DNA of 64,000 nucleotides from DASUNQ01 sp035536455. Its GTDB lineage: Bacteria; Acidobacteriota; Thermoanaerobaculia; Multivoradales; UBA5704. Positions 57,938 through 64,000 of the stretch are shown here, one piece after another. The position numbers and the translations under genes are program-made. Positions within the stretch are counted from its first letter, which is position 1. The number at the start of each line of letters is the position of its first letter. Where the stretch lies: assembly GCA_035536455.1 (NCBI GenBank), contig DATLOC010000030.1, forward strand, positions 1 to 64,000. The letters are read 5' to 3'. The notes under the pieces are model-generated. The model saw only the letters and a list, made by a program, of their open reading frames with translations, searched no databases and was not told the origin of the DNA.

Positions 57938-59515
57938 ATGAAAGGCGACACTGCTCCCAGCCGGCGCATCTTGCTGTCCACGGTCGCAACCGCAATGGTC
58001 GTTCTCGGACTTCTGGCTGCCGCGCCTGTCGCGGCCTCGAGCCACCGCGAAGCGCCCGCGACGCTCGAGGCACCGCAGATCGACGGAGCCGACTTCTACG
58101 TGTTCCGCAGCTACGAGGCCGGGCGCGAGGGCTTCGTCACGCTGGTAGCGACCTACAACCCGATGCAGGACCCGTTCGGGGCGCCCAACTTCTTCCCGCT
58201 GCGCGAGAACGGCTTCTACGACATCCACGTCGACAACGACGGCGACGCGCACGAGGACCTGACCTTCCGCTTCCGCTTCACCAACTCACTCAACAACGGC
58301 GGCATCGGCCTCGGCGTGCCCGTGCCCCTGGGGCCGATCCCGCCCGGCGTCTTCGTCCCGGTGGCGATTAGCCAGGTCTTCCCCGCCGGGCCGGGCTCGC
58401 CGCCGCCGGGAGTCGGCGGCGCGCCGCCGGAGAACCAGCGCCTCAACTGGATCCGCACCTTCACCGTCCGCCTGGTGCGGCACTCCAACGGCAGCTCGAC
58501 CGGGTTCCTCACCAACGACGTCGGCGGCGGCGCGCGCTTCGCCATGCCGTTCGACTACGCCGGCACCCGCTCATTCCCGGACTACGACGCCTACGCCGCG
58601 CTGTTCGTCTACGACGTCAACATCCCCGGCTGCGGCGACGGCCGCCTCTTCGTGGGGCAGCGCAAGGACCCCTTCGTCTTCAACCTCGGCGGCTTCTTCG
58701 ACCTGGTCAACATCCCCAACCCGGTCGGGGACCCGGGCGCCGTGCCTTCGAGCCTGTCGAACAAGAACATCACCGCCCTCGAGCTCGAGGTCCCGATCGC
58801 CTGCCTGACCGCCGGCGGCAGCGGCAGCGGCATCATCGGCGGCTGGACCACGTCGAGCCTGCCGCGCGACCGGGTGCTCAACGAGGACCCGACCTTCGAC
58901 CAGCCCTACACCGAGTCAGGGCCGCAGGTCCAGGTGTCGCGGCTCGGCAACCCGGCGGTCAACGAGATCAGCATCGCCTTGAAGGACAAGAACCTCTTCA
59001 ACGCCAGCCACCCCAGCCAGGACCACGACCTCTTCGAGATCTACTTCACGCGCCCGACGGTGCCGGTGGGGATCCAGCTCGTCACCACGCTCTTCCCGGT
59101 CGGCGGAACGGTCACGGTCACGCCGCCGACCAACATCCCGCGCAACGACCTCGTGGCCTTCTACCTGAACGGCCTGCCGGGGATCAATCAGGACAACTCG
59201 GGCGGCGAGGTGGTGCGCTTGAACACCAACACCCCGGCCAAGCCCGCCGCGCAGCAGAACCGGCTCGGGATCCTGGGCGGCGACAACGCCGGCTGGCCCA
59301 ATGGCCGGCGTCCGGGCGACGACGTCATCGACATCACGACACGGGTGCTCGAAGGCGCGCTCTGCTACCAGGCCTTCGGTCTCTGCGCGCCGGCGGACGC
59401 CCCCTTCGGCGCCCTCCCCTTCACCGACCAGTCCCTGGTGCAGGCGACGGACTTCGACGACGCGTTCCCCTACCTGCTGACGCCGCTGCCGGGGAACAAG
59501 ACGACGATTCCCTAG
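57938..59515 (+). CDS. DUF4331 secreted protein
   Basis: 525 residues with signal peptide ('VATAMVVLGLLAAAPVAASS') followed by 'SHREAPATLEAPQIDGADFY' and 'VFRSYEAGREGFVTLVATYN', the DUF4331 opening (SSHREAP...D.tDfYaF). Further 'GVPVPLGPIPPGVFVPVAIS', 'DVNIPGCGDGRLFVGQRKDP', 'NKNITALELEVPIACLTAGG' and 'GRRPGDDVIDITTRVLEGAL' are also family features. The fold is a beta-rich extracellular domain; biochemical role unknown. AAAAGGAG lies seven bases before the ATG. Confidence 0.9.
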   Translation: MKGDTAPSRRILLSTVATAMVVLGLLAAAPVAASSHREAPATLEAPQIDGADFYVFRSYEAGREGFVTLVATYNPMQDPFGAPNFFPLRENGFYDIHVDNDGDAHEDLTFRFRFTNSLNNGGIGLGVPVPLGPIPPGVFVPVAISQVFPAGPGSPPPGVGGAPPENQRLNWIRTFTVRLVRHSNGSSTGFLTNDVGGGARFAMPFDYAGTRSFPDYDAYAALFVYDVNIPGCGDGRLFVGQRKDPFVFNLGGFFDLVNIPNPVGDPGAVPSSLSNKNITALELEVPIACLTAGGSGSGIIGGWTTSSLPRDRVLNEDPTFDQPYTESGPQVQVSRLGNPAVNEISIALKDKNLFNASHPSQDHDLFEIYFTRPTVPVGIQLVTTLFPVGGTVTVTPPTNIPRNDLVAFYLNGLPGINQDNSGGEVVRLNTNTPAKPAAQQNRLGILGGDNAGWPNGRRPGDDVIDITTRVLEGALCYQAFGLCAPADAPFGALPFTDQSLVQATDFDDAFPYLLTPLPGNKTTIP

Positions 59516-59521
59516 GGGACC

Positions 59522-60283
59522 CTAGATCTCGTACGTCTTGCCCTGCTCCAGGTAGTCGAGGTCCGGGTTCTTCAGGGCCCGGACCTCTTCGCGGATGCGG
59601 TCGATGCAGGCGGGCTTGAGGTGGTGGAGGAGGACCGGAACCTTGCGCTCGAGCTTGCGCAGCTCGGCGGCCATGGTCTGGGGGGTGAGGTGGAAGGAGA
59701 CGTCGGCCACCTCCTGGAGGGCGTTGTCGAAGCTGGTGTCGAGGCAGAGGGCCTTCAGGTTCTCGGTGCGGTTGGCGATCTCCCAGAGGCGGCTGGTGGG
59801 GCCGGTGTCGGAGGACCAGAGGAGGGCGGTGTCCCCCTCCTCGATGAGGAAGCCGTAGGTCGGCACCAAGTGGTCGACGTTGAAGGGGGTGAAGGTCACG
59901 CCTTCGACGACGAGCGGCACCTCCTCGGCCATCTCGTGGAAGCGCACCACCGGCAGCAGGTGGTTGGGCAGGCGGGTGAAGTCGGGCCAGGTGGCGTTGT
60001 TGAAAAGGTACTTCCTGATGGCGTAGATCGTTGCCGGCGAGGCGTGGATGTCGGCCGCCTGCTCGCGCCGGCCGTAGACGTTCTCGATGAAGAAGGGGAG
60101 CGAGTTGATGTGGTCCATGTGGGAGTGCGACAGGAGGATCGTGCGCACTCCCACCTGCTGCTCGATGGACAGGGCCGAGGAGAGAGAGCCCGCGTCAAGG
60201 GCGATCGTGCCGTTGACGAGCAGGCACGTCATCCGGCAGTCGGCGCTCTCCCCCCCGTAGCTCCCCAGCACCTGGAGGTGCAT
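59522..60283 (-). CDS. MBL-fold hydrolase, class II cAMP phosphodiesterase-like
   Basis: 253 residues: 'MHLQVLGSYGGESADCRMTC', 'LLVNGTIALDAGSLSSALSI', 'RTILLSHSHMDHINSLPFFI' (HxHxDH), 'TFTPFNVDHLVPTYGFLIEE', 'ALLWSSDTGPTSRLWEIANR' and 'VPVLLHHLKPACIDRIREEV'. The lineup resembles class II 3',5'-cyclic nucleotide phosphodiesterases, but RNase Z-like hydrolases share many features. Cytoplasmic, no signal peptide. 21 bases downstream of the large surface protein on the same strand. Confidence 0.8.
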   Translation of the reverse strand: MHLQVLGSYGGESADCRMTCLLVNGTIALDAGSLSSALSIEQQVGVRTILLSHSHMDHINSLPFFIENVYGRREQAADIHASPATIYAIRKYLFNNATWPDFTRLPNHLLPVVRFHEMAEEVPLVVEGVTFTPFNVDHLVPTYGFLIEEGDTALLWSSDTGPTSRLWEIANRTENLKALCLDTSFDNALQEVADVSFHLTPQTMAAELRKLERKVPVLLHHLKPACIDRIREEVRALKNPDLDYLEQGKTYEI

Positions 60284-60304
60284 AGATAGAACACATTCTA
60301 TCCC

Positions 60305-63226
60305 TTAGAACCGGCTGCCGATCCAGAAGCTGGTGGCGAAGCCGTCGGCGGACTCCGAGAAGTCCCAGCGTTTGGCGAAGTCCCAGTTGAGGTCGAGCCC
60401 GAAGAGCCGCGCCGTCACCCCGAAGCCGTAGGAGGAGACGCCGTCCTGCAGGCGCGTCTCCTCGTCGGCGAGGAGGTGGAAGGACTGGAAGTCGCGGAAC
60501 CAGGCGCCGCCGACGTCGAGGAAGAGCACGCCGCGGATCTGCTGGAAGTCGATGAGCGGCGTCGCCAGCACGTCGACGAGAGGGAAGCGGTACTCGACGT
60601 TGGCGAAGAAGCCGGTGTCGCCCACCAGGCCGCGGAAGGGGACGCCGCGCACCGTGTCGAGGCCCCCGAAGTAGACTACGTTGGGGTTGTTGCCGTCGCT
60701 CGCGCCGACGAAGCCGCGTAGCGCGATGTTGCTGCGCTGGGTCACCGCGAAGTACTGGCGGATGTCGAGGTCGGCGCTGGTGGCGAGGGTGCCGCTCTCC
60801 TCGATGTCGGGGGCGTAGAAGAGGTCGAGCCGCCAGCGCCGTCCGCCGATCGGTCCCCAGGGCGCGAAGAGGGCGGAGTCGCCGACCAGCGCCCCGGTCA
60901 GCAGCGGGGCCTGGTCGTCGACCTCCACCACGTCGACGAAGAACTCGCCGGTCTCCGGGTCGACGGTCACCGCCGGCCGCAGGAACTCGCGCATAAGGTA
61001 GCCGGTGCCGAGCTCGGCGCGAGTGTAGAAGGTGAAGGGGTAGAGGACCGAGGCGATGAGGCCGGTCTGCTTGAAGATGGTGCGGCCGCGGAAGCTCTGG
61101 CCGATCGGGTCCTCGATGAAGAAGAAGGTGCGGTCGTCGAAGAGGTGCACCTGCCACTGCCAGCGGCGCGACAGGTCCATGTAGACGAGGTCGAAGTTGG
61201 AGAAGCTGTCGATCGAGTCGAAGGCGGCGAGGATGCGGCGGTCGCCCAAGTAATCGGAGAAGGTCAGCAGCACCCGCCCGACGACCGTCTGGTCGTCCTC
61301 GACGCCGACGTAGCTCTCGGCGTCCTCGAGGAAGAACTTGAACCCCTTGTAGTCGCCCTTGTTGGCGTCGTCGATCGCCACCTGGATGTCCGGCTCGAAG
61401 ACCGGCAGGTCCTGGGCGATGACCGGCTCGACCGCCATCTCGATCGTCGTCGGGTCCTCGACCGGCTGGTCGGTGTCGCGCACGTAGAGGTCGAAGCGCC
61501 CCTTGTAGTAGCCGGTGTAGACCAGCCCCTCCTCGCCTTCGGTGCGGGCGAGGACGGTGGGCATGAAGGCGCCGGTGACGACGTCGGTCCACTGCTTGAG
61601 CTCGCCGCTCTGGAGGTCGAGGCTGAAGATGTTGTCGGCGCCGCGCTGGTCGGAGGTGAAGTAGACCCGCCTCCCGTCGGGGGAGTAGACCGGATCGTTC
61701 TCGTTCGAGTTGCCGCTGGTGAGCTGGAAGCGGCGGGTGGGGTCGGCCAGATCGACGCGGAAGAGCTTTGCGTAGCCGTTGCCGACGACCGAGACGAAGA
61801 CCAGCGAGCGGCCGTCGGGCGAGTAGTCGGGGGCGCCGTCGAAGACGTCGTCGTTGGTGACCTGGGACACCTGGCCGTTCTCGAGGTCGAGCTGGAAGAG
61901 GTCGAACTGCCCGCCCTTCCAGCCGCCGAAGGCGACCTTCTTGCCGTCCGGGCTCCAGGCCGGCGCGGTCTGCTGCTCGATGCCCTCGATCGGGAAGGAG
62001 CGGGCGATGCCGCCGCGCAGCACGTCGATGAGCAGCAGGTCGCGCCCCTTCTCGCGCTTGGCGAAGACGGCGATGGTGTTGCCGTCCGGGGCGAAGTCGA
62101 GGTCGCGTCCCATCTTGCGCCCCAGCTCGAGCTCCTGCGCCACCAGGTACTGGTAGTCGTTGCTGAAGCCGGTGGTCAGGTTGCGCAAGAGGCGCCGCTT
62201 GCGGGCGTCGAAGAGGACGACGTCGACGTCGCCCTTGTAGGAGCTGAATGCGGCGACCAGGTCGCCCGACGGCGAGGCGCTCGGCGAGATCTCCTGGCTC
62301 GCCGCCTCCTGCTCGAGGCGGAAGAGGCGGCCGAAGTCGGCGGGCTCGCCGGTCTCGACGAGCAGCGGCAGGTACTCCTTGCGCAGCCAGCGGCGGAACT
62401 CGGCGTCGAACTCCTCGGCGTCCATCTTGAAGGCGCGCTCGATCGCGCGGTCGACGCGCGAGCCGATGGTGTTGCGCAGCTCGTAGACGAAGTCCTGGAA
62501 GCCCTCCTTGCCCCAGCGCTCCTCCATGAAGTCGAAGACGGAGTGGCCGAAGCGGTAGGCGAAGAAGCCGCCGAAATTCTGGGCCACCGACGGGATGCGG
62601 TCGTTGACCACGGCGTCGCGCAGGAACATCTTGTCGCGCTGCTGCTCGTCCTTGGCCATGTAGCTTGCCATCCCCTCCGTCACCCAGATCGGCGGCGCCG
62701 TGGCAATAGCCTTGGTGAGGTTGCCCTGGAACAGCATGTGGTACTGGAAGATGTGGGTCAGCTCGTGGAGCACCAGCTCCATCAGCTCGGCGTCGGGCAG
62801 GTCGACCGGCAAGACCATGCGGAAGCGCGTCGGCGTGGCGAAGGCGCCGATCCCTTCGGGGATGAAGTTCAGGATGATGTTGTTCTGCTCGAACTGCGAG
62901 TGGGTGGCGTAGAAGATGAGCGGCACCGGGTCCTGAATCTGGTGGTCGAACTCGCGCGACAGCAGGTCGTAGGCGCTCTCGGCGAAGGAGACCACCTTCT
63001 GCAGCAGCGGCTCGGTCTGCTCGTAGTAGTGGACGTTGAAGTGCGGCGAGTGGTAGATCCGCCAGTCGAACTCCCGGTACTGGATCTTGTTCTTGCCGAA
63101 GCCGGTGCCGCGGTACTGCGGCCCGAAGCTGGAGAACTGCGCCGCGGCGGGCGCGGCGAGGAGAAGTGGCAGGACGAGAAGCGCCGCGAGGCTTGGGAAA
63201 ACGGGTCTGCCGAATCTACCGGACAA
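60305..63226 (-). CDS. Surface protein: HELTH metallopeptidase + WD40-like propeller + outer-membrane barrel
   Basis: 973 residues, TTG start with AAGGAGG ahead, signal peptide ('AALLVLPLLLAAPAAAQ'). Residues ~40-290: peptidase MA-like domain with 'LMELVLHELTHIFQYHMLFQ' (HExxH ~154) and 'PPIWVTEGMASYMAKDEQQR' (Glu third ligand). Residues ~300-570: PD40/TolB-type propeller blades such as 'TAPAWSPDGKKVAFGGWKGG', 'GAPDYSPDGRSLVFVSV', 'NDPVYSPDGRRVYFTSDQ'. Residues ~620-973: alternating-strand BamA-like barrel ending in Phe ('ATSFWIGSRF'), the outer-membrane insertion signal. It is a self-anchored surface or periplasmic protease of unknown target. Confidence 0.85.
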   Translation of the reverse strand: MSGRFGRPVFPSLAALLVLPLLLAAPAAAQFSSFGPQYRGTGFGKNKIQYREFDWRIYHSPHFNVHYYEQTEPLLQKVVSFAESAYDLLSREFDHQIQDPVPLIFYATHSQFEQNNIILNFIPEGIGAFATPTRFRMVLPVDLPDAELMELVLHELTHIFQYHMLFQGNLTKAIATAPPIWVTEGMASYMAKDEQQRDKMFLRDAVVNDRIPSVAQNFGGFFAYRFGHSVFDFMEERWGKEGFQDFVYELRNTIGSRVDRAIERAFKMDAEEFDAEFRRWLRKEYLPLLVETGEPADFGRLFRLEQEAASQEISPSASPSGDLVAAFSSYKGDVDVVLFDARKRRLLRNLTTGFSNDYQYLVAQELELGRKMGRDLDFAPDGNTIAVFAKREKGRDLLLIDVLRGGIARSFPIEGIEQQTAPAWSPDGKKVAFGGWKGGQFDLFQLDLENGQVSQVTNDDVFDGAPDYSPDGRSLVFVSVVGNGYAKLFRVDLADPTRRFQLTSGNSNENDPVYSPDGRRVYFTSDQRGADNIFSLDLQSGELKQWTDVVTGAFMPTVLARTEGEEGLVYTGYYKGRFDLYVRDTDQPVEDPTTIEMAVEPVIAQDLPVFEPDIQVAIDDANKGDYKGFKFFLEDAESYVGVEDDQTVVGRVLLTFSDYLGDRRILAAFDSIDSFSNFDLVYMDLSRRWQWQVHLFDDRTFFFIEDPIGQSFRGRTIFKQTGLIASVLYPFTFYTRAELGTGYLMREFLRPAVTVDPETGEFFVDVVEVDDQAPLLTGALVGDSALFAPWGPIGGRRWRLDLFYAPDIEESGTLATSADLDIRQYFAVTQRSNIALRGFVGASDGNNPNVVYFGGLDTVRGVPFRGLVGDTGFFANVEYRFPLVDVLATPLIDFQQIRGVLFLDVGGAWFRDFQSFHLLADEETRLQDGVSSYGFGVTARLFGLDLNWDFAKRWDFSESADGFATSFWIGSRF

Positions 63227-63246
63227 CGAAGTCCTCCTTTCCGGCG

Positions 63247-63954
63247 CTACTGCGTGAACAGGGTGCGGCTGGCCTCGACCTCTTTCTGCGTGAAGACCCC
63301 GAGGATGCGGTCCTCCAGCGAGAAGAGGTTCTCGAACATGCCGAGCAGGGGATCGGCCCCCTCCCCCTCGAAGCTCTGGAAGTCCTTGAAGTTGTCCTGG
63401 TAGACGAGCTCGCCGGTCCGGCCGTCGTAGACGTGCATCAGGATGTCGTACTCGAAGCCGGTCTGCTCGACGAGCACCTGGCGGTAGTAGGTGCGGCCGT
63501 TGAAGGGCGAGACGTACTCCTCGGTGCGGTAGCCGGTGCGGTCCTGGATGTCGAAGTCGAGGCCGCCGGCGAGGATCAGGTCGGCCTGGGCCTTCTCGCC
63601 GAGCGCGCGCCAGAAGTCCTTCTGCTTGCCGAGGTGCTCGAAGTCGAGGGTGGGGTAGTCGACCGGCCCAGGCTCGACGACCTCGAGCTCGGTCTCCCGC
63701 CGCAGCACTTTCAGCAGGTAGCGCTCGAACTCCTTCTGCACGTCGATGTTCCGGCCCTGCAGGCGCTCCTCCCCCTCCCCCTCCTGAGTGATGACGACGA
63801 ACGGCGCGACGGCGATCGTGCGCACCCCCTGGAGGTCGAGGCGGGCGCGCTGCGGGAGCTTCAGCTTCACCTCGACCGAGGCGGCGCGCGCGGGGAGCGC
63901 GCCGGCAGCGGCGAGAAGGAGGGCGGAGAGTGCGATGACGGCTCTACGGTGCAT
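63247..63954 (-). CDS. Secreted protein, CsgG/TolB-N-like fold suspected
   Basis: 235 residues with signal peptide ('AVIALSALLLAAAGALPARA'). 'VRTIAVAPFVVITQEGEGEE', 'NIDVQKEFERYLLKVLRRET', 'ALGEKAQADLILAGGLDFDI' and 'EYDILMHVYDGRTGELVYQD' follow the beta-alpha pattern of CsgG/TolB N-terminal-like proteins (viapF..., ...aDlvlxG..., D..tGevv...). No catalytic residues. AGGAGG precedes the ATG. It is 20 bases upstream of the HELTH-propeller-barrel gene, so both are probably exported together. Confidence 0.65.
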   Translation of the reverse strand: MHRRAVIALSALLLAAAGALPARAASVEVKLKLPQRARLDLQGVRTIAVAPFVVITQEGEGEERLQGRNIDVQKEFERYLLKVLRRETELEVVEPGPVDYPTLDFEHLGKQKDFWRALGEKAQADLILAGGLDFDIQDRTGYRTEEYVSPFNGRTYYRQVLVEQTGFEYDILMHVYDGRTGELVYQDNFKDFQSFEGEGADPLLGMFENLFSLEDRILGVFTQKEVEASRTLFTQ

Positions 63955-64000
63955 CGAAGGGACCTCCTGGAGGACGGCGGTGTCCTCTTTAGGCGTTGCG

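Noticed and set aside
59508..59523. Palindrome CTAGGG-GA-CCCTAG between two convergent genes as a terminator
   Set aside because: The two-base loop cannot form a proper hairpin and no T-run follows; it is partly made of the DUF4331 stop region.
61145..63403. A 752-codon plus strand frame opposite the HELTH-propeller-barrel gene
   Set aside because: Val/Glu/Asp/Leu-rich antisense shadow with no motif; the minus strand gene has a ribosome site, signal peptide and three domains.

Overview
The window is a very GC-rich bacterial chromosome segment with genes on both strands, short intergenic gaps, many ATGA/GTGA-type stop-start overlaps and frequent GTG or TTG starts. The gene content (a GWxTD-domain protein, a huge secreted protein made of carboxypeptidase-regulatory-like repeats, DUF4331 and DUF3467 proteins, a HELTH-propeller-barrel surface protein, DivIVA, a CT398-like zinc ribbon protein) suggests an Acidobacteriota-like organism with a Gram-negative envelope, perhaps of the Thermoanaerobaculia type. 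That placement is inferred from families and composition, not from a marker tree.

Layout. 1-8.4 kb (+): lytic transglycosylase (cut by the window edge), sulfatase-like lipoprotein, tRNA-Met(CAT), zinc-ribbon protein, YggS, DivIVA, a DUF6922/AbiEii-like toxin-antitoxin pair, hutI and an exported FKBP. 8.5-16.8 kb (-): serS, tRNA-Ser(TGA), DUF3467, GWxTD, an M49-like metallopeptidase lipoprotein and the repeat protein. 16.9-26 kb (+): an envelope polysaccharide cluster with two polytopic membrane proteins, three GT2 and one GT4 glycosyltransferases and a polyprenyl-phosphate sugar phosphotransferase that would load the first sugar. 26-31 kb (-): gnd-zwf-pgl (oxidative pentose phosphate branch) followed by a DinB-like protein, a small unknown and hemF. 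31-38 kb: a vapBC-type module, purF, and an MBL hydrolase-purS-purQ-purL run. 38-39.5 kb: a small HTH gene behind a strong inverted repeat, followed by a 570-bp array of CGGTCCGA motifs repeated on an almost exact 21-bp pitch.

39.7-52.4 kb is a genomic island by eye: it is less GC-rich, has different codon use, and is bounded on the left by a possibly eroded toxin-antitoxin pair and on the right by the 3' stump of a Fic gene. It holds eight tightly packed + strand genes: a GRDP-like small protein with a Cys-containing tail, a methyltransferase, a TauD-like oxygenase, a 1424-aa UvrA-like ATPase, a second methyltransferase, an RdrA-like ATPase, an RdrB-like adenosine deaminase and a second TauD-like oxygenase. 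The RdrA/RdrB pair is a RADAR anti-phage module. Its apparent fusion into one operon with peptide- or nucleic-acid-tailoring enzymes and a UvrA paralogue is the most novel part of the window.

52.5-64 kb returns to the high-GC backbone: a small protein with a Fic-inhibitory motif, a DUF1203 protein, a nucleotidyltransferase/small-protein pair, a DUF1572 protein, an ABC exporter, an ArsR-SRPBCC pair with a clear operator palindrome, a DUF4331 protein, an MBL phosphodiesterase-like protein and two secreted proteins.

All positions and motifs were read by eye. No homology search, folding, promoter scoring or GC calculation was run.
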